Positions 35,547 to 45,146 of a stretch of 64,000 nucleotides of DNA are shown here, piece after piece (position 1 is the first letter of the stretch; the number at the start of each line of letters is the position of its first letter). A model generated the notes under the pieces. The model made no database searches. It saw nothing but the letters and a program-made list of their open reading frames with translations, and was not told the DNA's origin. Source of the DNA: Carnimonas nigrificans ATCC BAA-78 (GTDB lineage Bacteria; Pseudomonadota; Gammaproteobacteria; Pseudomonadales; Halomonadaceae); contig NZ_JAGO01000014.1 in NCBI RefSeq assembly GCF_000526695.1, positions 124,001 to 188,000 on the forward strand. Reading direction: 5' to 3'. The translations under genes were made by a program, and so were the position numbers.

Positions 35547-38435
35547 CTAGTTGTCAGTAAAGGGGGTCAGCGTTTGGCTCGCGTTGTAGTCGCGATCATT
35601 GGCGGGTACGCCTTTATCGCTGGCAGCCGTGAAGGCAGGTGCCTGCCTGAACGCCTTCCATGCCGCCTGAATGTCAGCCACGCTGAGTTGGTCAACGGCC
35701 CGCGCCATGCGCTGACGGTAGTCAAAGTTAAGCTCCTGTAAATTCAGGAGTGACCATTGCGTGCTGGCGAGATCGCTAAGCGTGTGGTCGCGTTCGAGCA
35801 GCTGCGACCGAATGGCGCTCTTGTAATGGGCCAGAGTGGCATCATCCAGAGTGTCGATGGTGGGAGAGAACTGCTCCGTAAAGGCATTGATGCGGTCAAA
35901 CAGTTGCTGGCTCGAATGAGAGGGCGACTGCACCAGCATTACGATGCCACCCGCACGCATGATCGAGGTGTAATTGGCGCTGACGACATAGCCCAGCTGC
36001 TGCTCCGTGCGCAGGCTGTCGTAGAACGGTGACGACAGCAGTTGCCCCATCACGGACCAGGCGGCCTTGGTGGCAAGCTCGGTGTTCGGTATCGTTTTTA
36101 CCAGCAGAGCGCCTGCATCGGTGCTTTCAGTGGTAGGGCGGAAAGCGGGCAAGGTGTCGGTCACGCTCAGGGTCTGCATTGGCGGAATATCCTTGAGCGC
36201 CGCGCGCGGCTTGAGCTGATCGAGCACTCTGGCAGAAGTGAGCGTATCTTCCTGCGTTAGATTGCCGACAGCCAGCGCCGTCACATGCAGTGATTTCAGC
36301 CAGCGATCACGGAATTGGCGCAGGTCTGCCAGAGTAATGTGATCCAGCTCATCCAGGCCGCGTGCAGAGTTCCAGTCAGGGGTAATCAACTGGTCAGGAA
36401 TAGCGCGCATCAAGCTTCGGTACAAATAGCCCTGACGCTGATTGTTAAGATCGTCCTTGAACTGCTGGGTCAGGCGATCAAAGGTGGCCTGATCAATAGG
36501 GGCATTCTTGAGTTGGTGAATCAGCGTATTGAAGACTTCGGGCTGACGGTCACGCCAGCCTGCCAAATCAATGGTGATGCCGCGACGCTGTGCCGAAGCG
36601 CTGGCCGTTTGCCCCGCAAGTGAGGCCGGGTAGAGCGATTCCGACAGGCTATCGTTGAGCCAGCCGGCCAGTAGCGTGGTGAGCAGGCCTTCCCGTACGT
36701 CTGTCCCTTGAAGGGGGCTGAACAGCGCAATCGACCAGTTGACGCTGGGCGTGCCGAACGAGTGGTTGCCTTGATACCAGAGGTCCATGCCAGGCTGATT
36801 GATCAGACGCCGCGGGCGGGCGTCCTGCACTTGTTTGAGTGTGAAATCCTTGGCAATGAAGGCGTTACGCTCGGGCAGCGCCAACTCGCCGACTACCTGT
36901 GCCTGCGGCCAGCGCTCAACGTGGGTAAGCGTATAAGGGGTGTGATACCACTGGCTCACCTGCTTGCCCTTCACCGAGGGGCTGGCATAAACGCGCAGCA
37001 GGTTGTCAGGGCGAAGCTGGTCAAGGTAGCGATTGATTAGTGCAGGGTCGAAGCGGTCCATGCGATAGCCCGCGACATTAATCTCGCTGACGGGCAGGCG
37101 CGACATCGCCATGCTAAGCGCACTGGCACGGCTGGCATCAGAGTTGTTCTGCTCGAAGGGGTAGTGTTGGCGCAATAACGTTGACTGTTCATCGAAGCGC
37201 CACCGTTCAATGCCGCCCTGTCTGATCTTGTTGATATACGCGAATAGCGTCGCTTGCACTTCATCCTGTTGCTGAGCGCCCTTGGGCGTCAGATTGATCG
37301 ATACCGTGAACAGGGCGTGGTTACCATCGTCGCGCGTGATACCAGCGTTAAGGCTGTCCGCCAGCCCTGCGTGGCGTAACGCGGCAAGTACGCTGCCAGG
37401 GCCTTCATGCCCAATCAGGTTGGCAAGGTAGTTATCAGGCTGGGTGCGCGGGTAGCGCTGAGGATCAGGCACGGGAAAGTTGAAGCTTAGGTTGCGGCCA
37501 TCGGCGTTTGACTGGATCTCTACCTTTTCAGGGAGCTGGCCCTGGCTGAATAAGGGGGCGTCAATGTTGTCCGGTGCTACCTTTCGCTCTGGCACATCGC
37601 TGAAGCGCGTGCGCGCCAGCGTTTCCAGAGTATCCAGCGACTGCGGCCCGACCATGGTCAGCGTCATGCGGTCAGCCGAGTAGTGCTGGCGATAGAATTC
37701 AAGCAAACGCTCGCGCAGCGGCTGCTTCCCGTCTTTCAGCGTATCCAGGTTGCCTACTGCGAAATGGGCATAGGGGTGGGCCGGGTTGATAGCATTACTC
37801 AGTGCATCCCAGGTACGCCGACTCTCGTTGCGTAGCCCCATGTGATATTCGGAGTCGATCGCATGGCGCTCCTGATTCACGTGGCTGGCATTGAAGCGCG
37901 GTGCGACAAAAAAGCGCGCAAAGCGGTCAAAGGCACCATTAAAGGCGGCGGGCGGGATATCAAAATAGTAGTTGGTATCACGGTCAGCGGTGAATGCATT
38001 CGATTGACCGCCGTGATTGCCTAGATAATCCTGATAATTATTGGCTTCGGGGTAGCGATCAGTGCCTAAAAACAGCATATGTTCGTTGAAATGGGCCAAC
38101 CCTGGTACGTCCTTCGGGTCCGCTGCTGACCCTGTGCGCACATTCACGGCCGCCGCAGCACGATCCGCGCGATCATCATGGACCAGCAGGACTTCCAGAC
38201 CATTAGACAAGCGCAGTGCACGGTAGTCCGCCTTGTCGTTGGGGCTTTTATGGACGCTGTGCACATTGGGCGTGTAGGGCGGTAACTGAGCTAACGCCGC
38301 GTCAGACGGTTGCTGGGTCTGAGCTTGCTGGGGCACAGCCCAGGCAGTGGTCGACAGGGGCGCCGATATCCACACGCTGACCGCCAGTGCGGGAATGTAG
38401 AGAAGTCGACGGTAACGCATCAAGGAAGAGGGCAT
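35547..38435 (-). CDS. Pitrilysin-type M16 zinc protease
   Basis: About 962 residues from ATG at 38435 (AGGA upstream). A signal peptide (LLYIPALAVSVWISAPLSTTAWA) points to the periplasm. The inverted zinc motif is HFNEH (about 115-119), with the third ligand Glu in AIDSEY (about 196). The length and four-domain layout match protease III (PtrA), which degrades short peptides. A TTG 48 bases upstream adds residues before the signal. Downstream C-terminal half lacks a zinc motif, as in the family. Confidence 0.9.
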   Translation of the reverse strand: MPSSLMRYRRLLYIPALAVSVWISAPLSTTAWAVPQQAQTQQPSDAALAQLPPYTPNVHSVHKSPNDKADYRALRLSNGLEVLLVHDDRADRAAAAVNVRTGSAADPKDVPGLAHFNEHMLFLGTDRYPEANNYQDYLGNHGGQSNAFTADRDTNYYFDIPPAAFNGAFDRFARFFVAPRFNASHVNQERHAIDSEYHMGLRNESRRTWDALSNAINPAHPYAHFAVGNLDTLKDGKQPLRERLLEFYRQHYSADRMTLTMVGPQSLDTLETLARTRFSDVPERKVAPDNIDAPLFSQGQLPEKVEIQSNADGRNLSFNFPVPDPQRYPRTQPDNYLANLIGHEGPGSVLAALRHAGLADSLNAGITRDDGNHALFTVSINLTPKGAQQQDEVQATLFAYINKIRQGGIERWRFDEQSTLLRQHYPFEQNNSDASRASALSMAMSRLPVSEINVAGYRMDRFDPALINRYLDQLRPDNLLRVYASPSVKGKQVSQWYHTPYTLTHVERWPQAQVVGELALPERNAFIAKDFTLKQVQDARPRRLINQPGMDLWYQGNHSFGTPSVNWSIALFSPLQGTDVREGLLTTLLAGWLNDSLSESLYPASLAGQTASASAQRRGITIDLAGWRDRQPEVFNTLIHQLKNAPIDQATFDRLTQQFKDDLNNQRQGYLYRSLMRAIPDQLITPDWNSARGLDELDHITLADLRQFRDRWLKSLHVTALAVGNLTQEDTLTSARVLDQLKPRAALKDIPPMQTLSVTDTLPAFRPTTESTDAGALLVKTIPNTELATKAAWSVMGQLLSSPFYDSLRTEQQLGYVVSANYTSIMRAGGIVMLVQSPSHSSQQLFDRINAFTEQFSPTIDTLDDATLAHYKSAIRSQLLERDHTLSDLASTQWSLLNLQELNFDYRQRMARAVDQLSVADIQAAWKAFRQAPAFTAASDKGVPANDRDYNASQTLTPFTDN

Positions 38436-38846
38436 AGATATTCCTGACGGGTAAAAGAGTCTGTATAGCGGTTGAGTGTTCAAACGACACTTGATGAAGA
38501 ATTCACGCTGATTGTCATAACATGTTGACGGCCATACTGAACCTTTTATGAAACAGGGCGTCGGTATTAATCATCATGCGAGCGCTGGTATCACTGCGTT
38601 ATCCGGGCATATGGGTTGCTGGTCTGGTGTTGGGAATCGGGCCTCATTGTTAGGGGAAATTGCGCTATTCTCAACTCATGCGCGTAAGGAATGGTTAATC
38701 CTGTAGCGTCAGAAGGGGCATCAGCGACCATTTCTGCCCAGTGAAATAGTGAGACTTTTTGTTTGCCTTTACGTGCTGCATGGATAAGATACGAAAACAC
38801 TGTTTTATATTACACTAATGTCTCCCTTTCTATCAGGAGTACGAGG
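38436..38846. other. Divergent promoter region between the protease and tetR
   Basis: 411 bases with no gene. The last 60 bases are AT-rich and hold a palindrome (38794-38806), the tetR promoter and its ribosome-binding site AGGAGTACGAGG. Nothing distinctive in the rest. Confidence 0.45.
38794..38806. promoter_or_regulatory. 13-base palindrome, possible TetR operator
   Basis: AAAACA-C-TGTTTT lies 40-53 bases before the tetR start inside an AT-rich stretch. The position fits autoregulation by the TetR protein, which is translationally coupled to the lipid gene behind it. Confidence 0.4.
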
Positions 38847-39461
38847 ATGGCTCGTCCACGTCAACATGCGCCCGAGACTCTGCATGCGCAGGTAATGGCC
38901 GCGTGCGACGAGTGGCTTGATTCCCAGCCCGCACAAACGCTCTCTCTACGTTCGATTGCACGCGGTCTGGAGTGCGCTCCCAGCACTCTTCTCAAGCTTT
39001 ACGGAAGCTTTAACAATCTGTTGCAATATGTAAATGTTGAAACGCTGAATTCCCTGAATGCCGATATCCAGCATGCGGATACGCTCAGTCCCGAGGAGCG
39101 GCTGAGAGTCCTTGCGCACGCTTACTGGCGCTTTGCCTACCAGCACCCGCACCGCTGGCAGCTGCTGTTCGAGTACCCGCTGGCGCAGGAAGGTGAGCTG
39201 GATGAACGCCAGAACCTGGCTATTGAGTCCTCCTTCGTGCGCGTCGAGCAGGCGCTCAAAGAGCTGCACCCGGGGTTCAGTTCAGACGACGCTTGCCGTC
39301 TGGCGCGCACCCTGTGGGGCAGCGTGCATGGTTTGGTACAACTGGGAATGACAGAACGTTTGGGGTTTTACCAGGGCCAGCCTGTTAAGGTAGAAGACCT
39401 GCTTGATCAATTGCTTGCCATGACGCTTGCCGCGCTAGGAAATCGTAAGTTCACTCAATGA
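38847..39461 (+). CDS. TetR-family transcriptional regulator
   Basis: 204 residues from ATG at 38847, which is preceded by GAGG and AGGAG. The N-terminal helix-turn-helix (LRSIARGLECAPSTLLKLYGSFNNLLQYV, about 35-63) is a TetR variant; the C-terminal domain has the WHG-like LLFEYPLA and DDACRLARTLWGSVHGLVQLGMTERLGFYQG of the TetR_C WHG group. The gene ends with ATGA overlap into the MFS-acyltransferase gene, so it probably controls that gene and itself. Confidence 0.85.
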   Translation: MARPRQHAPETLHAQVMAACDEWLDSQPAQTLSLRSIARGLECAPSTLLKLYGSFNNLLQYVNVETLNSLNADIQHADTLSPEERLRVLAHAYWRFAYQHPHRWQLLFEYPLAQEGELDERQNLAIESSFVRVEQALKELHPGFSSDDACRLARTLWGSVHGLVQLGMTERLGFYQGQPVKVEDLLDQLLAMTLAALGNRKFTQ

Positions 39462-41377
39462 CGCAACATACAGCCAATTCGCCACTGGATTCTCGGCGCG
39501 GCCTAATGAGAGAGCGCTTTTTTGCGCCGCTGTTTTGGGCTCAAGCCTTTGGCGCTTTCAGCGATAATTTCTTTAAGCAAGTACTGCTGCTGATGCTCAC
39601 CTATATCGCCGTGCCGAAGTACGGATGGGATATAGGCATCGTCAATAACGTGGCAGCAGGGCTTTTCATTGTGCCCTTGCTGCTGTTTTCGGGGTGGGGC
39701 GGTACGCTGGCCGATGCCATCGACAAGCGCACCCTGATACGCGCCATCAAATGGCTTGAACTGCTGACCATGAGCATGGCGGCACTCTTGATCTGGTATC
39801 AGATGTTTGTGGGGCTGATGCTGCTGCTGTTCCTCGCTGGCACTCAGGCGGCGCTGTTTGGCCCGGTGAAGTACGCCATCCTGCCGCAGCAGGTGCCGCG
39901 TCGGAAGTTGGTCGTGGCTAATGCATGGGTCGAACTGGCCACCTTCCTCGCCATTTTGCTGGGCATAGTGCTGGCGGGCGTGCTGATATCCCTTTCCGGA
40001 TGGTGGGCGAGCGTTAGCGTGTCACTGGTGCTGGTCGGAGTCTCCGTAGCCGGTGTAATTGCCGCCTATTTCGTCCCTTCGGCACCGCCGGTGCAGGGGC
40101 GCAAGGTCGCGATAGCGCCGCTGCGCCAAAGCGTTGAGGTACTCCGCTCAGCATGGCAGCAGCGGCGTCTTTTCAACACGATCCTCGGTATTAGTACCTT
40201 CTGGTTCCTCGGGGTGAGCTATCTCACCCAACTGCCTCAATGGGTCGCTACCGTAGTGCATGGCAGCGGTAGCGTCGTCAGTTTTCTGTTGGCGGCCTTT
40301 GCCGTAGGTATTGGCCTTGGCTCGCTGCTGTGCGCACGTTTGTCGGCAGGGCGCATGGAATTGGGCCTGATTCCTCTAGGGGCGCTGCTGATTGGTCTGG
40401 CGGGGTTCGATTTTGCCCATCACGCTGCATTTTCCAGCTCGGCGCAGCTCCATTCACTGGCAGAGCTGCTGTTCAGGTGGCGTCTGTGGTGGATGTTTAT
40501 CGACCTTGCCCTGATCGGTGTGGGTGGCGGTCTTTTGATTATTCCGCTCTATATGCGTCTGCAAACAGAGGGTGATGAAGCGCAGCGTTCGCGGATTATC
40601 GCGGCAAACAACATCATCAACGCGCTGTTTATGGTGATGTCGGCGCTGGGTGCGGCATTTCTGCTGGGCGTGCTGGGTGTATCACTTCATCTCTATTTTG
40701 GATTGATCGCGGCGCTTTCGCTGGGGTTGGGAGCTTTGCTGGCAGTGAAATATCCGCGTCCGGTGCTGCGTATCTGTATTTTTATTGTGCTGCGCCTTTG
40801 CTATCGGCTGAAGCTGTCAGGACGCCATAACATTCCTGATACGGGGCCGGCGCTGGTCATGTGCAATCATGTCAGCTACATGGATGCACTGCTCTTGGGG
40901 GGCACCAGCCCCAGACTGCTGCGTTTCATGATGGATACGCCTGCCTACGAGTCGCCCTGGCTGAACTGGTTCTGCCGTATCGCAGGGGCGATTCCGGTCG
41001 ATCTTGGCAAGCGTAACCCCAAGGATTTGCGTCGTGCTTTGAATGAAGTGAGTGCGGCGCTGCGTAACGGTGAAGTGGTGATGATCTTCCCTGAAGGAAG
41101 GTTGACCCGCGATGGCAATATCGCCGAGTTCCGTCGTGGGATAGAAACCATTCTGAAGCGTGATCCTGTGCCGGTGATTCCTGCGGCCATTTCCGGCTTG
41201 TGGGGGTCGTGGGGGTCGTACCGTAAAGGGCGGCCATTCAAGCGCTGGCCAACGCGCTTCCGGCGCAAGGTGCGTCTTGGCTTTGGTGCCTCGGTGCCCT
41301 ATACCCAGTGGAATGATCGGCGTGTGCTGCGCGATCGCGTACTACAGGTAAAAGAGGAGCTGGGCGGCGGTAAGTAG
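39458..41377 (+). CDS. MFS transporter fused to a PlsC-type acyltransferase
   Basis: 639 residues. Residues 20-430 are an MFS domain of the LplT type (FFAPLFWAQAFGAFSDNFFK, then GGTLADAIDKRTLIR). Residues about 445-639 are a 1-acylglycerol-3-phosphate acyltransferase-like domain: H471VSYMD476 is the HX4D motif and FPEGRLTRDG the FPEG motif (544-547). E. coli has LplT separate from Aas; bigger fusions also carry an acyl-ACP synthetase domain, absent here. Role in taking up or remodelling lysophospholipid is inferred. Confidence 0.88.
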   Translation: MTQHTANSPLDSRRGLMRERFFAPLFWAQAFGAFSDNFFKQVLLLMLTYIAVPKYGWDIGIVNNVAAGLFIVPLLLFSGWGGTLADAIDKRTLIRAIKWLELLTMSMAALLIWYQMFVGLMLLLFLAGTQAALFGPVKYAILPQQVPRRKLVVANAWVELATFLAILLGIVLAGVLISLSGWWASVSVSLVLVGVSVAGVIAAYFVPSAPPVQGRKVAIAPLRQSVEVLRSAWQQRRLFNTILGISTFWFLGVSYLTQLPQWVATVVHGSGSVVSFLLAAFAVGIGLGSLLCARLSAGRMELGLIPLGALLIGLAGFDFAHHAAFSSSAQLHSLAELLFRWRLWWMFIDLALIGVGGGLLIIPLYMRLQTEGDEAQRSRIIAANNIINALFMVMSALGAAFLLGVLGVSLHLYFGLIAALSLGLGALLAVKYPRPVLRICIFIVLRLCYRLKLSGRHNIPDTGPALVMCNHVSYMDALLLGGTSPRLLRFMMDTPAYESPWLNWFCRIAGAIPVDLGKRNPKDLRRALNEVSAALRNGEVVMIFPEGRLTRDGNIAEFRRGIETILKRDPVPVIPAAISGLWGSWGSYRKGRPFKRWPTRFRRKVRLGFGASVPYTQWNDRRVLRDRVLQVKEELGGGK

Positions 41378-41396
41378 GCTCGTTCAGTATTCCATC

Positions 41397-41433
41397 ATAA
41401 CGCCCACCGTTATCTATCAACGGCGGGCGTTAT
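41397..41433. terminator. Bidirectional terminator between the acyltransferase and the kinase
   Basis: ATAACGCCC-A-CCGTT pairs with AACGG-C-GGGCGTTAT around a 7-base loop, a 14-pair stem with one mismatch. It touches the stop of the convergent kinase gene and lies 20 bases after the acyltransferase stop. Confidence 0.75.
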
Positions 41434-42765
41434 TCATTTGGGGCCGTTTGGTGAGAGCGGTAGCTGAATAACGGCCTTTAGACCGCCCAGGCTACTTTCT
41501 GCCATATATAGCCTGCCGCCGTGGAAACTGACCACCTGCTCGACAATGCCCAGCCCCAGCCCATGGCCGCTGACGCGCTCATCCAGTCGCGTGCCGCGGT
41601 TAAGCACCTGCGCACGTTTGTGCGGCGCGATGCCAGGCCCATCATCTTCGACAATGAATTCGATGTTTTCCTGCTGCTGGCGCAGCGTCAAACGTGCCTG
41701 GGCGTTGGCCCATTTCCCCGCGTTATCCAATAGATTACCCAATACCTCCAGCATGTCCTCGCTTTCCCAGGGCAAGGTGCTGGGTGCCTGCTCCGTTGAA
41801 TAGTGGAAGGCGATATGCGGGTAGATCTCTGCCAGTGTTGAAATCAGCGGCGGCAGCTCCTGTTCAGGCTGGAAATGCGATTTATGCGATGAGTTGCGCG
41901 TATCAAGCCGTGCACGCTGTAACTCGCACTGCACCAGGCGATGGATATCTGCCAGCCGAGCGGCAAGGGCGTCGCGCAGTTCAGGGAGCTGGTCAAATTC
42001 GCGGCGTGCCAGCTGCGCTTCCATAACGGCGATGGGCGTTTTCAGCGCGTGCCCCAGATTGCTGATGCCGTCACGGGAGCGTGTCAGTACACGTTCGATA
42101 CGCTCCAACTGATGGTTCAGCTCATTGACGACGGGGGCTATTTCGACCGGCACCGGCGTCTCAATCTGGAGGCGATGGCCGTCGTTCAACAGCTCCAGCT
42201 CTTTGCGTACCTGGCCCAGCGGCGCCAGCACTATGCGAATCACATGCTGCTGAATGACCACGAGCAAAATGGCCAGCAGCCCTCCCAGCATCCAAATGGA
42301 AAAGCGTAGCCAGTTGAGACTGTCGGCGACACTGGTGTAATCGAGAGCGGTAGTGATGTCGAAACGGTGACCGTCCTGACGGAAGGTGCCACTCCACACT
42401 AGAAGCTGTTGCTCTTCCGGGCCAGGAACAAGCCGGCGCGAGAGGCCGGGAGCCACTTCGGGAAGGTGCTTGTCCCACAGGGAACGCGAGCGAATGTCGG
42501 TCGCCCGATCCATCTGTAGCGAGAAATAGTGCCCCGAGTAGACCTGATTGTAGTGGCCGCGAAAGGGCAGTGAGGCGAGGTTGAGCTTGCCATTGCGGTC
42601 AATGGCATCCTTCATCAGGCTCTGCGCATCTTCCTGTAAGCGCGACCCCAGATAGTCACGGAAAGCGCGATCAAACAGCAGCACGCTGCCGTGAGCGAGC
42701 AGAAACATGACGACCAGCCCCGCTGCCAATAGCCCCAGGGCCAGTCGTCTGGTAAGAGAGATCAC
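41434..42765 (-). CDS. PhoQ-like sensor histidine kinase
   Basis: 443 residues. TM1 at about 8-28, a periplasmic sensor of about 130 residues, TM2 near 160-180, then a HAMP-like region. The H-box is [13 protein letters not shown], followed by [18 protein letters not shown] and GHGLGLGI catalytic motifs. It phosphorylates the response regulator whose stop overlaps its start (ATGA). PhoQ-like layout; the acidic patch cannot be judged by eye, so the signal is unknown. Confidence 0.88.
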   Translation of the reverse strand: MISLTRRLALGLLAAGLVVMFLLAHGSVLLFDRAFRDYLGSRLQEDAQSLMKDAIDRNGKLNLASLPFRGHYNQVYSGHYFSLQMDRATDIRSRSLWDKHLPEVAPGLSRRLVPGPEEQQLLVWSGTFRQDGHRFDITTALDYTSVADSLNWLRFSIWMLGGLLAILLVVIQQHVIRIVLAPLGQVRKELELLNDGHRLQIETPVPVEIAPVVNELNHQLERIERVLTRSRDGISNLGHALKTPIAVMEAQLARREFDQLPELRDALAARLADIHRLVQCELQRARLDTRNSSHKSHFQPEQELPPLISTLAEIYPHIAFHYSTEQAPSTLPWESEDMLEVLGNLLDNAGKWANAQARLTLRQQQENIEFIVEDDGPGIAPHKRAQVLNRGTRLDERVSGHGLGLGIVEQVVSFHGGRLYMAESSLGGLKAVIQLPLSPNGPK

Positions 42766-43448
42766 GCTGTCTCGGGTTTTACACTGCCGCCAAAACGATA
42801 GCCCTGCCCGCGCTGGGTGATGATCACGCCGCGGCCCAGTTTCTGGCGCAGATGATTGATATGCACTTCGACCACATTGGGGTTGCGTTCGTGCTCGCTG
42901 TCATAGAGGTGATCCAGCAGCCTGTCCTTGGGAATGACATGCTCCGGGTGCAGCATCATATAGCGCAGAATGGCAAATTCGGCGCGTGTCAGCCCAACGG
43001 GATCAGTGTTGCTAAGTGTTGCTGCGCACTGGCTGGCTTCATCAAGCACGACACCGCCAACCGACAGTTTGGGCGTGGGGCTGCATCCATGGCGACGGCG
43101 CATCAGCCCCTGTAAGCGCAGCAGCAGCTCGTCAGGATGAAATGGCTTGGGAATATAGTCATCGGCGCCTGCACGCAAGCCGGTAATGCGCTCGCTCCAG
43201 CTGGTGCGAGCGGTCAGGATAAGAATGGGAGTATCCAGTCCATTCCTGCGCCACTCCTCCAGTAGCTGTAGCCCGGGGCGTCCCGGTAATCCGAGATCAA
43301 GCACGATGGCATCGAATGGGATGTTCACGGCCATTACCGCAGCGTCGCGACCATCGGTGCACCAGTCAACAGCGTAACCGTTTTGTGTGAACAGGGTGTT
43401 TAGTTCATCGGCAAGGGGGACGTTGTCTTCAACAAGTAACAAGCGCAT
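42762..43448 (-). CDS. PhoP-like OmpR-family response regulator
   Basis: 228 residues. Receiver domain: [11 protein letters not shown], phosphoacceptor Asp51 in [12 protein letters not shown], Thr in ILTARTSW and Lys in [13 protein letters not shown]-terminal winged helix (about 130-225) ends [21 protein letters not shown]. It should be phosphorylated by the downstream kinase. It follows a PepSY gene by 16 bases, so the three are one operon. Confidence 0.92.
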   Translation of the reverse strand: MRLLLVEDNVPLADELNTLFTQNGYAVDWCTDGRDAAVMAVNIPFDAIVLDLGLPGRPGLQLLEEWRRNGLDTPILILTARTSWSERITGLRAGADDYIPKPFHPDELLLRLQGLMRRRHGCSPTPKLSVGGVVLDEASQCAATLSNTDPVGLTRAEFAILRYMMLHPEHVIPKDRLLDHLYDSEHERNPNVVEVHINHLRQKLGRGVIITQRGQGYRFGGSVKPETA

Positions 43449-43464
43449 ATCTCAAATCCTGTCG

Positions 43465-43800
43465 TCAGGGGTTGATACGTTTGCCGCTGACCGCATTGAT
43501 CAGCAGATCCCATATCTGATCCTGTTCATCCAATATCTCTATCGAGTACACATACCGATGGTGGTAGCGCGCAAGAGATGCTTCGAGCATTTTTCCCGGG
43601 TGTGTAACCTGAGCAATGCCAATGACTCTCTCCAGCGGCAGGATGGTCCCGCTAGCCGTCAGTTGAAGCGCCTCATCGTGGTCGATCTCCGTCCCTTTGC
43701 ATTTTGGCTCGAATGCACTGATGGGCGAGGCAGACAATGCCAGCCATGAACATGCCAACAGGCATGGTGCTGAACCTTTCAACAGTTGGGAGATCATCAT
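43465..43800 (-). CDS. Secreted PepSY-domain protein
   Basis: 111 residues. A signal peptide ends near SASPISA; the mature chain is a single PepSY domain (EALQLTASGTILPLERVIG, then YVYSIEILDEQDQIWDLLINAVSGKRI). PepSY proteins in front of PhoPQ-type systems are common in gammaproteobacteria and may modulate the sensor in the periplasm. The ATG at 43800 was chosen because longer in-frame starts lead into non-homologous sequence. Ribosome-binding site is weak. Confidence 0.75.
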   Translation of the reverse strand: MMISQLLKGSAPCLLACSWLALSASPISAFEPKCKGTEIDHDEALQLTASGTILPLERVIGIAQVTHPGKMLEASLARYHHRYVYSIEILDEQDQIWDLLINAVSGKRINP

Positions 43801-44140
43801 GTCGTTTCTCTTTGGCTTCGCTGGCGAATAGTTTAGCAGGTGCCTTGTTTGCGAAGTATCTCGATAACAGCGGGCAGCGTAGGGAACGGTGCCCTGATAT
43901 ATAGAGAAGCGGCAGTAGCGCTCGGGTATCCTGCTGGAGCACCCCAGGTACACAGGGGCGGTGCATTTTGGCACATAAGAGCAGCGGTGGGGCGGAGTCG
44001 CCTGTTATGAGCCTTAAAATGGTGAGAGGTGCCGTTTTTGAGCGGGAACCGTTACTGCCGGCATTTCAGTGGTGGGCAAAAATTCTGCCCGGCGCAAGAC
44101 CAGGCAGCATTCGCGATGATGATAGGAAAAGAGAGCAGGG
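43801..44140. other. Upstream region of the PepSY operon
   Basis: 340 bases with no gene. A short GGGCA/TGCCC hairpin (44074-44090) sits about 50 bases after the stop of the CcsA-like gene on the minus strand and may end its transcript. No clear promoter motif was found. Confidence 0.4.
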
Positions 44141-44938
44141 CTAGGGGGTGGTATCCAGAATCAGGCGACTGCTTATATAGGCAAGTATCAGCACGCCCAT
44201 GCCGATCAATGTCCAGCGAGCCGCCCGACGCCCACGCCAGCCGCTTGACTGGCGCTGCCATAGCAGCGCGCCAAAAATAAGCCACGCCAGTACCGACAGA
44301 AGTACCTTGGAGGTCAGGTATTCAGCCGAGGAGTCGAATACAAACAGTGCTCCGGAGATAATTGCCAGGGTAAGGAAGATCATGCCGAGCGTAATCAGGG
44401 CGAACAGCATTCTTTCCATTTGGGTCAGCGGCGGCAGCACCTGAATGATGCCCCTCAAACGCTTCGTCTTCAGCGCGCGATCCTGTAGGGCGATCAGGCA
44501 GGCTTGGGCAGCGGCAATTGCAAACAGTGAGAAGGCAAGGATGGAGCCTGCAATGTGCGCCAGTACCCCTGGCGGAAAGTGGCTGTAATTCAGAGAAGCA
44601 GGCAGCCCGGCCAGCGTCACCAGGCTGATGGCGCTAAGCGGCAGCAGCACAGCGGTGGCGGCAATCAGTGGCGTCATGAGGCTGGCGAGTAGCGTGAGAA
44701 GGGTCATGACCCAGCACACCAGACTCAGCGTTTCGAGAATGCCCAGGTTATAGGTGCCTGCACCCTTGTAGATCATGACGTAAAGAGTGACGGCGTGCAG
44801 TGCGCTGGCGACAAGTCCGGTGCTTCTTATCAGCGCGGGGTTGGGCTCGGTCTTGCGGCCCAGCACGCAGGCTTGCCAGATTCCTCCCGCTAGATAAAGA
44901 AGAATGGCAAGTAGTGCGCAGGGTAATGCTGCATACAT
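44141..44938 (-). CDS. CcsA/HemX-like (YpjD) cytochrome c assembly family membrane protein
   Basis: 265 residues with about eight hydrophobic segments. The central GAGTYNLGILETLSLVCWVMTLL and SHFPPGVLAHIAGSILAFSLFAIAAAQA match the CcsA/CycK superfamily, whose haem-handling WWD motif is however not seen. E. coli YpjD lies beside ffh in the same way. Its exact role in that family is unclear. Divergent from ffh, sharing a 200-base region. Confidence 0.8.
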   Translation of the reverse strand: MYAALPCALLAILLYLAGGIWQACVLGRKTEPNPALIRSTGLVASALHAVTLYVMIYKGAGTYNLGILETLSLVCWVMTLLTLLASLMTPLIAATAVLLPLSAISLVTLAGLPASLNYSHFPPGVLAHIAGSILAFSLFAIAAAQACLIALQDRALKTKRLRGIIQVLPPLTQMERMLFALITLGMIFLTLAIISGALFVFDSSAEYLTSKVLLSVLAWLIFGALLWQRQSSGWRGRRAARWTLIGMGVLILAYISSRLILDTTP

Positions 44939-45146
44939 CCCGATAGTGGCCTGATAAATGAGAAAAGAGTGCGTCTGAACGCTCTCACTATAGCGATTCT
45001 TGCCGGTTAACGGTAGGTGATGGATGGAGAGACGCCGTTGAAAAAGTTATACTTCGCGACCCAACGCCGAAACAGCCAGACAAGCGCTGTCTTCGGTTAC
45101 AGAATCTGCCGCGCGGCGCACATGCCGGCGGTCCATGGAGGCGCTC

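Noticed and set aside
44074-44090. Terminator after the CcsA-like gene
   Set aside because: Only a 5-base stem without a T run; mentioned with the gap but not claimed as a terminator.
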